DNA of 64,000 nucleotides, from the NCBI RefSeq assembly GCF_000016165.1, contig NC_009253.1, forward strand, positions 124,001-188,000, written 5' to 3'. Source of the stretch: Desulforamulus reducens MI-1 (GTDB lineage Bacteria > Bacillota > Desulfotomaculia > Desulfotomaculales > Desulfotomaculaceae). The translations under genes were made by a program, and so were the position numbers. Shown here in pieces: positions 44,265-52,445 of the stretch (the stretch's first letter is position 1; each line of letters starts with the position of its first letter). The notes under the pieces were generated by a model that saw only the letters and a list, made by a program, of their open reading frames with translations, made no database searches and had not been told where the DNA came from.

Positions 44265-45296
44265 ATGAACTGCAAGCCTTCCTTTGCAATTATTGGTGCA
44301 GGTAAAGTGGGTAGCGCCATAGGAGTGCTGCTAAAAGAAAGGGGTTATGCTCCAGTAGGTGTTTATAGTCGATCCAAAACGTCTGCCCGGAGGTTAGCAG
44401 ACCAACTCCATTCAAAGTTATATAAAAATGCCGTAGATGCAGCCAAGGCTGCGGACCTGGTTTTTATAACAACCACAGACAGGGAAATAGGCACCACAGC
44501 AGCAATTATCGCCCGTAAGGGTGGATGTAAACCAGGGCAGATTGTAATTCATACCAGTGGAGCCTTAGCCAGCGATGTGATGGAACCGGTACGGGAACAG
44601 GGGGCGTGGGCGGTATCTGTTCACCCGCTGCAATCCTTTGCCAGTATAGAAAGCGCCAAAGAGAATTTACCCGGATCTTCCTTTGCGCTGGAAGGTGATG
44701 AACAGGCACTACCCCTTGCCGAGAAAATGGTAAAGGATCTACAAGGTCGTTATTTTATTATTAAAGCAGCGGATAAACCACTTTACCATGCGGCGGCGGT
44801 GATTGCTTCTAATTACCTCGTTTCTCTTATGCATCTAAGTGCATCCATATACCGTCAGTTGGGACTGGATGAAGAACAAGCCAGGGACGCTTTGTTTCCA
44901 CTTATTCAGGGAACACTAAACAATATTGCTAAGGTAGGGCCTGCACAGGCCCTTACCGGCCCTGTTGCCAGAGGCGACGCTAGTACAGTAAAGGGACATA
45001 TCAGTGCACTTTCCAGAATGAATTGGCGAACCCAAGAAGTCTACCGTAGTCTAGGCTTATACACGGTGGGGTTGGCCTTAGAAAACGGAAGTATTACAAC
45101 CAATGAGGGTGCAGCCCTCAGTAATATTTTTTTGGAGGTAGAAAACTGTGAACAAAAAGGTAACTACTGCCGACTTTCGGCGCATGAAACAGGAAGCCAA
45201 ACCAATAGCCATGTTAACCGCTTACGATTATCCGACGGCTATGTTGGTCGATGCTTCTGGTATAGACGGCATCCTGGTTGGGGATTCCCTCGGTAA
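44265..45296 (+). CDS. Rossmann/DUF2520 oxidoreductase, possible PanG-type ketopantoate reductase
   Basis: Protein of 343 residues. The N-terminal Rossmann domain starts FAIIGAGKVGSAIGVLL (NADP loop) and continues VFITTTDREI and HTSGALASDV; the helical DUF2520 domain covers about 150-290 (AAAVIASNYLVSLMHL, GPVARGD). It precedes panB-panC-panD, and the operon otherwise lacks ketopantoate reductase, so that role is a fair inference. Oddly its frame runs 149 bases into panB; the last ~48 residues read through panB codons and do not look like the family, as if the normal stop near 45150 had been lost. Confidence 0.8.
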   Translation: MNCKPSFAIIGAGKVGSAIGVLLKERGYAPVGVYSRSKTSARRLADQLHSKLYKNAVDAAKAADLVFITTTDREIGTTAAIIARKGGCKPGQIVIHTSGALASDVMEPVREQGAWAVSVHPLQSFASIESAKENLPGSSFALEGDEQALPLAEKMVKDLQGRYFIIKAADKPLYHAAAVIASNYLVSLMHLSASIYRQLGLDEEQARDALFPLIQGTLNNIAKVGPAQALTGPVARGDASTVKGHISALSRMNWRTQEVYRSLGLYTVGLALENGSITTNEGAALSNIFLEVENCEQKGNYCRLSAHETGSQTNSHVNRLRLSDGYVGRCFWYRRHPGWGFPR

Positions 45297-45981
45297 TGTG
45301 GTTCTGGGGTATGATTCCACTGTGCCTGTAACCATGGATGATATGATTCACCACCTTAGGGCGGTTACCCGTGGTGCAAAGAGGGCTCTGGTGGTAGGGG
45401 ATATGCCCTTTTTATCCTATCATATCTCCCGGGAAGAAAGTGTTCGTAATGCTGGTCGATTAATGCAAGAAGGTTTAGCCCAGGCGGTTAAATTGGAGGG
45501 TGGTCGTGAGGTAGCCGACACCGTGAAAGCAATTACTGAAGCGGGCATCCCGGTAATGGGTCATCTAGGACTTACACCCCAATCTGTGCATCAGATGGGT
45601 GGTTATAAGGTGCAGGGAAAGGATGGCGAGGCTGCCCGGAGATTGCTTGAGGATGCCAAAGCCTTGGAAGCCGCAGGGGTCTTTGCCATTGTACTGGAGT
45701 GTATTCCTCAACAACTAGCGAAGGTGGTCACCGAAGCGGTAAAGGTACCAACCATTGGTATTGGTGCAGGAAGTGATTGTGATGGCCAAATTCTGGTGAC
45801 CCATGATCTTTTAGGAATGTTTTCCGATTTTACACCTAAATTTGTTAAAAAATATGCCAATCTAAAGGAACAAATTATAAAGGCCTGTGAGGATTATCAA
45901 CAAGAAGTAAGAGATAAGGCATTTCCTGGTCCCGGGCATGTCTTCAACATGGCCGATGAGGAATTAAAAAAGATTTATTAG
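45148..45981 (+). CDS. panB: 3-methyl-2-oxobutanoate hydroxymethyltransferase
   Basis: TIM-barrel enzyme of 277 residues making ketopantoate from ketoisovalerate and methylene-THF. It starts at GTG 45148 with TTTGGAGG upstream. Landmarks are MLTAYDYPTA, VGDSLGNVVLGYDST, the metal and substrate residues in VGDMPF, GHLGLTPQSVHQMGGYKVQG and GIGAGSDCDGQILVTHD. panC begins ten bases after its stop. It overlaps the end of the upstream oxidoreductase frame. Confidence 0.96.
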   Translation: MNKKVTTADFRRMKQEAKPIAMLTAYDYPTAMLVDASGIDGILVGDSLGNVVLGYDSTVPVTMDDMIHHLRAVTRGAKRALVVGDMPFLSYHISREESVRNAGRLMQEGLAQAVKLEGGREVADTVKAITEAGIPVMGHLGLTPQSVHQMGGYKVQGKDGEAARRLLEDAKALEAAGVFAIVLECIPQQLAKVVTEAVKVPTIGIGAGSDCDGQILVTHDLLGMFSDFTPKFVKKYANLKEQIIKACEDYQQEVRDKAFPGPGHVFNMADEELKKIY

Positions 45982-45991
45982 GTGGTAATGT

Positions 45992-46837
45992 ATGAGACTA
46001 TTTAAAACTGTTGATGAAGTACGTTCTTTTATAAATTCAGTACGCAGGGAAGGAAAAACCGTTGGGTTGGTCCCCACCATGGGTTATTTACACCAGGGGC
46101 ACCTTAGCCTGGTACACGAGGCCAAGCGTAGTTGTGATGTTGTGATTGTCAGTATTTTTGTTAACCCGACCCAATTTGACCCCAATGAGGATTACCAGAC
46201 CTATCCAAGGGATTTGCAGCGGGATGTAGCGTTGGTTGCTGATGCCGGTGTGGAAGCTATCTTTGCTCCGGAGGCCGAGGAAATGTACTCCCAGGGCTTT
46301 AGTAGTTTTGTAGATGTTACAGGGGTTAGTGAATGCCTCTGCGGGGCATCACGCCCGGGGCATTTTCGGGGTGTAGCAACAGTGGTTACGAAACTTTTTA
46401 ATATTGTTTTGCCCGATGCTGCTTTCTTCGGGCAGAAAGATTTTCAGCAGGTAATGGTTATTAAACGAATGGTTGCAGATTTAAATATGAGCGTGCAAAT
46501 TATTGATGTGCCCATTGTACGGGAAGAAGATGGACTGGCCCTAAGTTCTCGCAATGTTTATCTCTCACAGGAAGAAAGAAAGGCAGCATTGGTTTTACAC
46601 CGTAGCTTACATTTAGCCAAGGAGCAGGTAAATGAGGGAGAACGGAGTGCTCAGCAAATCAAAGAGCGGATAATCAAGGAAATCCAGGCCGAACCCCTTG
46701 CTAATATTGATTACGTTGAAATCCTTTCCGTTCCAGATCTTAAACCTATAGAAATAATCAAGGGAAATGTGCTTTTGGCACTGGCTGTACGGTTTGGAAA
46801 AACCAGACTAATTGATAATTCTATTTTGGAGGCATAA
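45992..46837 (+). CDS. panC: Pantothenate synthetase
   Basis: Ligase of 281 residues joining pantoate and beta-alanine with ATP. The nucleotidyl-transfer motif VPTMGYLHQGHLSLV (HxGH type) is near residue 28, with SIFVNPTQF, FGQKDFQQVMVIKRM and LALSSRNVYL for pantoate and ATP binding. A GTGGT site precedes ATG 45992. The C-terminal domain is complete. Confidence 0.97.
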   Translation: MRLFKTVDEVRSFINSVRREGKTVGLVPTMGYLHQGHLSLVHEAKRSCDVVIVSIFVNPTQFDPNEDYQTYPRDLQRDVALVADAGVEAIFAPEAEEMYSQGFSSFVDVTGVSECLCGASRPGHFRGVATVVTKLFNIVLPDAAFFGQKDFQQVMVIKRMVADLNMSVQIIDVPIVREEDGLALSSRNVYLSQEERKAALVLHRSLHLAKEQVNEGERSAQQIKERIIKEIQAEPLANIDYVEILSVPDLKPIEIIKGNVLLALAVRFGKTRLIDNSILEA

Positions 46838-46840
46838 ACG

Positions 46841-47224
46841 ATGCTACTATTCATGTTCAAATCCAAAATACATAGGGCCACTGTCACAGAGGCCAATTTG
46901 AATTATATGGGTAGTATTACCATAGATCAGGAACTAATGAAGGCCGCTGGCATTCTACCCAATGAAAAGGTGCAAGTGGTTAATAATAACAATGGTGCAC
47001 GGTTGGAAACCTATGTTATTGAGGGTGAACCAGGCTCCGGTGTGATATGTCTTAACGGTGCTGCGGCTAGGCTGGTTCAACCAGGGGATACCGTCATTAT
47101 CATTGCCTATACAATGATCGGTGAGCAGGAGGCCAGGGATTTTAAACCAAAGGTTGTTATGGTAGACGAGAAGAATAAAATAACAGAGGTTATAGACCAG
47201 GAATGCCATGGGGTCTGTGGCTAG
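46841..47224 (+). CDS. panD: Aspartate 1-decarboxylase (pyruvoyl)
   Basis: Enzyme of 127 residues giving beta-alanine for PanC. It is made as a proenzyme cut between Gly and Ser in NYMGSITID (about residues 27-30); the new Ser becomes the pyruvoyl group. [13 protein letters not shown] and IIIAY are family marks. ATG 46841 follows GGAGG by eight bases; an in-frame ATG at 46853 is the more usual N-terminus (MFKSKIHRA). It starts four bases after panC. Confidence 0.95.
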   Translation: MLLFMFKSKIHRATVTEANLNYMGSITIDQELMKAAGILPNEKVQVVNNNNGARLETYVIEGEPGSGVICLNGAAARLVQPGDTVIIIAYTMIGEQEARDFKPKVVMVDEKNKITEVIDQECHGVCG

Positions 47225-47234
47225 GCCCTTTGTA

Positions 47235-47263
47235 TTGACAAATTTCAACCCACTGGATAGAAT
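47235..47263 (+). promoter_or_regulatory. Promoter of nadABC
   Basis: TTGACA (47235-47240) and TAGAAT (47258-47263) are 17 bp apart, eleven bases after panD, giving a leader of about 110 bases. Confidence 0.75.
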
Positions 47264-47276
47264 TTCTACAAGAGTA

Positions 47277-47370
47277 GCATCTGCTAGGCCTATTAGAAAG
47301 ACACCTGCTCTCTGATAGGCCCAGATGCAACGAAGATTTTAATAAAATTGCCTGAACCTTTTTCGGGCAA
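47277..47370 (+). promoter_or_regulatory. Structured nadA leader with hairpin abutting the ribosome site
   Basis: A first element is a long stem: GCATCTG with CAGATGC (47277-47283, 47322-47328) and, after a CTA bulge, GGCCTAT with ATAGGCC (47287-47293, 47315-47321). A second hairpin TTGCCTGA/TCGGGCAA (47348-47355, 47363-47370) ends at the GGAG of the nadA ribosome site. Neither is followed by a T run, so control of translation or mRNA stability is more likely than termination. The form is not one of the published NAD riboswitch classes as far as I can tell. Confidence 0.6.
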
Positions 47371-47382
47371 GGAGTTGAGTAA

Positions 47383-48306
47383 ATGTCAATCGAGGATAAA
47401 ATTAGCCAGCTCACGGAAGATATTAAAAGATTGAAAAAAGAACGAAATGCCATAATATTGGCACATGTTTATCAACGCCCAGAGGTACAGGAGGTAGCTG
47501 ACATTATTGGGGATTCCCTGGAGTTATCCAGGAGGGCGGCCACCACCGATGCTGATGTTATAGTTTTCTGTGGGGTTCATTTTATGGCAGAAAGTGCTGC
47601 TATTCTTTCCCCTGATAAAGTTATTCTATTGCCCGAAGAAAATGCAGGTTGTCCCATGGCAGATATGGTTACTGCCGAGGAATTGTTTATTAAAAAGAAG
47701 GAAATGCCAGAGGCTATAGTGGTTGCCTATGTCAACACTTCGGCAGAAGTGAAGGCAGAAAGTGATATCTGCTGTACTTCTGCCAATGCAGTTAAAATTG
47801 TTCAATCGATCCCGGAGGACAAGCCTATAATTTTTATTCCGGATAAGAACCTGGGTGCCTATGTAGCCAATAAAACAGCGCGACCGATGACCCTTTGGGA
47901 AGGCTGGTGCAATACCCATGATTGGGTTACAACGGAGGAAGTGATGAAGGCCAAAGAGACGTATCCGGAGGCATTGGTATTAATTCACCCGGAATGTCGG
48001 CCGGAGGTAGTGGCTTTGGCAGATTACGTCTCCAGCACAACTGGTCTAATTAAATTTGCCAAGGAAAGTAGCGCAAAGAAATTTATTATCGGAACGGAAG
48101 CAGGTATTCTTCACCAATTGTACAAACAGTGCCCGGGCAAAGAATTTTACTTGGCCACCAAAAGATTGGTTTGTCCAAATATGAAGGCTACAACACTGGA
48201 TAAAGTGAAGGAAGCTTTAGACAACATGCAACCACAAATTACTGTAGCTGCTGATATTCGAGAAAAGGCGCTGGCTTGTCTGGATAGAATGCTGGCAGTG
48301 CAATAA
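47383..48306 (+). CDS. nadA: Quinolinate synthase
   Basis: [4Fe-4S] enzyme of 307 residues condensing iminoaspartate with DHAP to quinolinate. The three-domain NadA pattern is visible: [36 protein letters not shown], with cluster ligands at the Cys of [16 protein letters not shown] and LVCPNMK. VGTEAGIL-type [12 protein letters not shown] binds substrate. AAGGAG lies before ATG 47383 and is partly in a leader hairpin. The nadB gene follows. Confidence 0.96.
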   Translation: MSIEDKISQLTEDIKRLKKERNAIILAHVYQRPEVQEVADIIGDSLELSRRAATTDADVIVFCGVHFMAESAAILSPDKVILLPEENAGCPMADMVTAEELFIKKKEMPEAIVVAYVNTSAEVKAESDICCTSANAVKIVQSIPEDKPIIFIPDKNLGAYVANKTARPMTLWEGWCNTHDWVTTEEVMKAKETYPEALVLIHPECRPEVVALADYVSSTTGLIKFAKESSAKKFIIGTEAGILHQLYKQCPGKEFYLATKRLVCPNMKATTLDKVKEALDNMQPQITVAADIREKALACLDRMLAVQ

Positions 48307-48353
48307 AACATAGATTTTTTTATAATAGCTAAATTTGGGGGGAGTTGTTTTCT

Positions 48354-49940
48354 TTGACAAACCGATACCTGGTTAATTTTGACTCCAGGGAATTACCCCA
48401 ACAGGAAGCAGAGTATTTGATCATAGGCGGGGGTATTGCAGGGCTTTTTACTGCTTGGGCGGCAGCAAAATCCGGTGCACAAATAACTCTCCTGACAAAA
48501 CGCACGGTGGCCGAAAGTAATACCGATAGGGCTCAGGGTGGTATTGCTGCCGCATTGGGTCAGCATGATTCCCCAGCATTACATATGCAAGATACATTAA
48601 TTGCCGGGGCTGGTCTATGTGATGAAGATGCTGTTAGAATATTGGTAAACGAAGGACCCGAGAGAGTAAAGGAATTAATTAAAATGGGTGCATCCTTTGA
48701 TCGAACAGGAGAAGATCTTTGTTTCACCAGAGAAGGTTGCCATAGCCAACATCGGATCCTTCATGCACAGGGTGACGCTACCGGAGCGGAGATTTTACGT
48801 GCCCTATATCAAAATGTATCCTCATTGTCTAGTGTAGAGATTATTGAAAATCAGTATGTTGTTGACCTGCTGGTCAAAAATAATGTATGTTACGGTGCTC
48901 TGGCTATGGATCAAATTACCGGCCAATTTCGTGTTTTTAGGGGTAAAATCGTTGTTTTGGCCACTGGAGGGTCTGGACGGTTATATAACTATACCACAAA
49001 CCCCGAAGTTGCTACAGCTGACGGAATTGCCTTAGCCTACAGAGCTGGTGCTGAAGTCATGGACATGGAGTTTATTCAGTTTCATCCCACTTCATTGGTT
49101 TTACCAGATGCACCCCGCTTTTTAATTTCGGAGGCTGTAAGAGGAGAAGGGGCTCTACTGCGAAATTCTTGGGGGGAAAGGTTTATGGCCCAATATCATG
49201 GTATGGCGGAGCTTGCCCCCCGAGATATAGTATCCCGTGCGATTTTAAGTGAAATGGCTAGGACAAGGGCTAATTCTGTTTTTCTTGATCTGACTCACTT
49301 AGATCCCGATAAAATTAAGGAACGTTTTCCGACTATCACACAAACCTGTTCCAAATACGGCGTAGATATTGCCCGGGAATTTATTCCAGTTGCCCCGGCG
49401 GCCCACTATATGATGGGTGGGGTGAAAACGGATCTCTGGGGAGAAACAAGTATCCAACGCTTATTCGCTTGCGGTGAAGCCAGTTGCATGGCAGTCCACG
49501 GTGCAAATAGACTGGCCAGCAACTCATTGTTGGATGGTCTGGTCTGGGGCGGGCGTATTGTGGCAAGGGCCAACCATGTCCTAGAAGAAAGATTACCCGA
49601 GGAAACAGAGTTCTTCTGTCAAGATTTGCTGACAACTCCTGAAGAAGACTTTATCGACCTAAGGAAAGAGATACAGCATATTATGGGAGACAAAGTAGGT
49701 CCATTACGGACCGCCCAGCGACTAGCCCAAGCACTGGCATTCTTTGAACGTTGGTCATATTTAACCAAGCATGAAGTTAGGGATACAGCAAAAATGGAAG
49801 TGCGAAACATGCTGGAGGTTGGGGCATTGATAGCTGAGGCCGCAATGATGCGGAGTGAAAGCAGAGGAGGCCATTTTCGCTTAGATTATCCCGAGACATC
49901 AGAGCGGTGGCAAAAGCATATTATTCTTAAGGGTAATTAA
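48354..49940 (+). CDS. nadB: L-aspartate oxidase
   Basis: FAD enzyme of 528 residues from TTG 48354, nine bases after GGGGGGAG; TTG 48345 lies too close to that site. Motifs are the dinucleotide loop LIIGGGIAGLFTAWAA, the active-site TDRAQGGIAAALG and HPTSL, SEAVRGEGALL, and SNSLLDGLVWG, as in the succinate dehydrogenase/fumarate reductase flavoprotein family. It gives iminoaspartate to NadA, in anaerobes with fumarate or another acceptor. Confidence 0.96.
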   Translation: MTNRYLVNFDSRELPQQEAEYLIIGGGIAGLFTAWAAAKSGAQITLLTKRTVAESNTDRAQGGIAAALGQHDSPALHMQDTLIAGAGLCDEDAVRILVNEGPERVKELIKMGASFDRTGEDLCFTREGCHSQHRILHAQGDATGAEILRALYQNVSSLSSVEIIENQYVVDLLVKNNVCYGALAMDQITGQFRVFRGKIVVLATGGSGRLYNYTTNPEVATADGIALAYRAGAEVMDMEFIQFHPTSLVLPDAPRFLISEAVRGEGALLRNSWGERFMAQYHGMAELAPRDIVSRAILSEMARTRANSVFLDLTHLDPDKIKERFPTITQTCSKYGVDIAREFIPVAPAAHYMMGGVKTDLWGETSIQRLFACGEASCMAVHGANRLASNSLLDGLVWGGRIVARANHVLEERLPEETEFFCQDLLTTPEEDFIDLRKEIQHIMGDKVGPLRTAQRLAQALAFFERWSYLTKHEVRDTAKMEVRNMLEVGALIAEAAMMRSESRGGHFRLDYPETSERWQKHIILKGN

Positions 49941-49954
49941 AATGGAGGTTCCCC

Positions 49955-50812
49955 ATGGATCTGAATTTTATGGAATTAAGAAAATTGATTGAAACTTCCT
50001 TAGCTGAAGACATAGGTACGGGAGATATTACAACCAACAGCATTGTTCCTGCTGAATGTAAGACCAAAGGGATTATATTTGTTAAGGAAACTGGCATTGT
50101 GGCGGGTATCTCGGTGGCAGAAGCGGTTTTCCGTTATTTATCCCCGGAGATTGGCTTTATCGCCCATGCAAAGGATGGGGATCAATTGGAGGCCGGCCAA
50201 ACCATTGCAAAGGTTGAGGGGGATGCTCGGGCTATTTTAACCGGGGAGCGTCTGGCCTTAAATTTCTTGCAAAGAATGAGTGGCATCGCCACCCGGACAG
50301 CATCTTTAGTTGAAAAAGTAAAGCTTTACCCTGTGCGTGTTGTGGATACCCGCAAGACAACGCCTGGCTTACGCATGTTGGAAAAGTATGCTGTCCGGAT
50401 TGCCGGGGGTTTTAATCATCGCTTTGGATTAAATGACGCAGTATTAATTAAAGATAACCACATAAAAGTGGCTGGGGGCATAACACAGGCTATACTGGCG
50501 GCCAGACATAATGTGCCCCATACCATTAAAATTGAGGTTGAGGTAGAAAGTTTAGCCGGCGTTATCGAGGCATTAGATGCTAAAGCAGATATTATTATGT
50601 TGGATAACATGGATCATGCTACTATGCGGGAAGCCGTCAAGTTGATCGATGGACGAGCCTTGGTGGAAGCATCCGGTGGAGTAAATGAAGAAACCATTGT
50701 TTCTGTGGCAAAAACAGGGGTTGATTTAATATCGGTGGGAGCCCTTACTCATTCCATTAAGTCCCTGGATATTAGTTTAGATATTGGTGAGATAAAAGTA
50801 AGAAATAACTAA
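49955..50812 (+). CDS. nadC: Nicotinate-nucleotide pyrophosphorylase (carboxylating)
   Basis: Enzyme of 285 residues turning quinolinate and PRPP to nicotinate mononucleotide. Type II phosphoribosyltransferase marks are EDIGTGDITTNS, LNFLQRMSGIAT, VDTRKTTPGLRMLEKYAV, HRFGLNDAVLIKDNH and VEVESL. GGAGGT precedes ATG 49955 (ATG 49970 is a less likely alternative). It completes the de novo NAD operon. Confidence 0.97.
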   Translation: MDLNFMELRKLIETSLAEDIGTGDITTNSIVPAECKTKGIIFVKETGIVAGISVAEAVFRYLSPEIGFIAHAKDGDQLEAGQTIAKVEGDARAILTGERLALNFLQRMSGIATRTASLVEKVKLYPVRVVDTRKTTPGLRMLEKYAVRIAGGFNHRFGLNDAVLIKDNHIKVAGGITQAILAARHNVPHTIKIEVEVESLAGVIEALDAKADIIMLDNMDHATMREAVKLIDGRALVEASGGVNEETIVSVAKTGVDLISVGALTHSIKSLDISLDIGEIKVRNN

Positions 50813-50850
50813 TTGTGACAGAAATGTAACAATTTGATGTGAATTTAGTA

Positions 50851-50900
50851 ATAATTCCCCCCTATAATTAATTTAAAAGTTAGTTGCAGGGGGGAATTAT
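50851..50900 (+). promoter_or_regulatory. 12-bp inverted repeat spanning promoter and ribosome site
   Basis: Positions 50851-50862 and 50889-50900 are perfect 12-base complements; the left arm lies directly before a TATAAT at 50863-50868 and the right arm contains the GGGGGG ribosome site of the next gene. RNA started at this promoter lacks the left arm and leaves the site free, whereas RNA reading through from nadC would fold and hide it. Confidence 0.6.
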
Positions 50901-50901
50901 T

Positions 50902-51825
50902 ATGTCGTCTAATACCTTGCGTAGGTTTACTCAGGGGATTTTCCTTTTATCCATGACCTATGTGGCCTGGGCACACCAATTCTTCGGCGGGGGTCCAAAC
51001 GGGAGGCCTCCCATTGATGCCTTTTGTCCCTTTGGTGGGTTAGAGAGTCTTTATGGATTTATAGCCTATGGTGAGTTTATCAAGAGAACGAACCTGTCCA
51101 ATGTTATTTTACTGGTGGGAACCATATTAACCGCCATCGTGGTGGGAAGGGCCTTTTGTGGCTGGATTTGTCCCCTGGGGACCCTCCAAGAATGGTTAAA
51201 CCGTTTGGGTCAGAGGATAATGGGCAAGAACTTTAGCCCGCCGGAGAAAATAGACCGTTATTTAAGGTCTTTAAAGTATTTATTCCTACTCCTTATTATT
51301 GCTTTAACCTGGCATACAGGAACCTTAGTTTTTCGTGATTTGGACCCATGGGTTGCCTATGCGCATATCTTTGGCGGATGGGAAAAACTAACGGAGCGGC
51401 CCATAGGACTGATTTTACTGGTCGTAACATTAGTAGGGGCCATCTTTATTGACCGATTATGGTGCAAGTATCTCTGTCCCCTGGGTGCCTTCTTAGGTCT
51501 TTTTCATAAGTTTAGTTTGGTAAAACTGGGTGTTGACCAGCAGCAATGTGTACAGTGTGGAAAATGTGAACGAAAATGTACTATGCAGGTGTCTATCTTG
51601 CAAGATCATGTCCAAGGATCGGAATGTATAGCCTGTGGGGAATGTGTTAATCACTGTGTTAAACCGGGAACCCTTGCTATGCGCTTTGGTAAAAAAACCA
51701 TATCCATACTAATGGTAGGCATTATCACCATTGGACTATTTATGGGAACATATTTGGCTGCTAAATCCACAGGTCTTTGGATTACTAAGGGCAATGCCCA
51801 AATTCATATGGAGGAAGAAAGGTAA
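50902..51825 (+). CDS. Membrane polyferredoxin (NapH/CcoG-like)
   Basis: Membrane protein of 307 residues from ATG 50902. Five or so hydrophobic segments (about 12-28, 65-85, 120-140, 165-185 and 270-290). Two CxxxCP loops characteristic of NapH-type proteins, FCGWICPLG and WCKYLCPLG, follow membrane segments and face a C-terminal ferredoxin with CVQCGKCERKC and CIACGECVNHC. Such proteins move electrons across or along the membrane from quinols or reduced ferredoxin; no nap, nos or cox partner is next to it, so the partner is unknown. Confidence 0.85.
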   Translation: MSSNTLRRFTQGIFLLSMTYVAWAHQFFGGGPNGRPPIDAFCPFGGLESLYGFIAYGEFIKRTNLSNVILLVGTILTAIVVGRAFCGWICPLGTLQEWLNRLGQRIMGKNFSPPEKIDRYLRSLKYLFLLLIIALTWHTGTLVFRDLDPWVAYAHIFGGWEKLTERPIGLILLVVTLVGAIFIDRLWCKYLCPLGAFLGLFHKFSLVKLGVDQQQCVQCGKCERKCTMQVSILQDHVQGSECIACGECVNHCVKPGTLAMRFGKKTISILMVGIITIGLFMGTYLAAKSTGLWITKGNAQIHMEEER

Positions 51826-51907
51826 AGGGGATTTATCATATGATTAAAGGACATAGGTCCCTATGATTTTACCCCATTGCTCTATTACCATAATAACACT
51901 TTTATAG

Positions 51908-51928
51908 ATATGATTATAACAATCATAT
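51908..51928 (+). promoter_or_regulatory. Palindromic operator candidate
   Basis: ATATGATT and AATCATAT (51908-51915, 51921-51928) flank ATAAC, 16 bases before the start of the next gene. Symmetry TGATT-N5-AATCA recalls CRP/FNR- or Fur-type sites without matching either consensus. Confidence 0.4.
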
Positions 51929-51944
51929 TTTAAGGGGTGTTATT

Positions 51945-52235
51945 ATGGCCAATTGCCCCCATGCAAAAGGGCATTACGGTTGCAATGCCTTAATAGACTA
52001 TGGTTTTGCTCAGAACACATTGGTTTTACCGGAAAACTGGTGGAAACAGTACTGTAAGGGGAAAAACTATAGACAATGTCCCAATTTAAAAACGGCAGCT
52101 AATATGCAAGAGGATTGTTTAAGGCAGGATAAGTCGGGCATTGCTCCTTGTAACGGTTCTTCTGATCAAAAAATAAAACTGATTAACAAAGTATTTAAAA
52201 CAGAAAAGAAACCCGGTCCATGCCCATGGCGGTAA
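51945..52235 (+). CDS. Small Cys-rich protein of unknown function
   Basis: Protein of 96 residues with seven Cys (4, 13, 37, 45, 58, 69 and 93) and an aromatic pair WWKQYC at 32-37. It begins MANCPHAKGHYGC and ends PGPCPWR. No signal peptide or membrane segment. AAGGGGTG precedes ATG 51945, and the Cys spacing suggests a metal or Fe-S site, perhaps a partner of the polyferredoxin upstream, but I do not recognise the family. Confidence 0.65.
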   Translation: MANCPHAKGHYGCNALIDYGFAQNTLVLPENWWKQYCKGKNYRQCPNLKTAANMQEDCLRQDKSGIAPCNGSSDQKIKLINKVFKTEKKPGPCPWR

Positions 52236-52376
52236 ATCTCCCCATTACTGTGAAAGGCCATGGTGCAACTCCAATATACGGTTTAGAGTTACCGTATCAG
52301 AATTTTATACACGTCCTTGGTATCCATAAAGGGGCAAAGGAGAGCTTCTTAAGTAAAAGGTTTCTTAGCGACTAAA

Positions 52377-52406
52377 TGTAAACCTTGGTGGATATAATGG
52401 TTGACA
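52377..52406 (+). promoter_or_regulatory. BirA operator upstream of birA
   Basis: TGTAAACC (52377-52384), 14 bases, then GGTTGACA (52399-52406): inverted half-sites close to the bacterial BirA consensus. The right half includes TTGACA (52401-52406), which with TAAAAT (52424-52429, 17-bp spacer) makes a promoter starting near 52436, so BirA would block it. A TATAAT at 52393-52398 is a second possible -10. Confidence 0.7.
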
Positions 52407-52445
52407 AAGAAGTTCTAATGGGATAAAATGCCAAAGGGTGGTATT

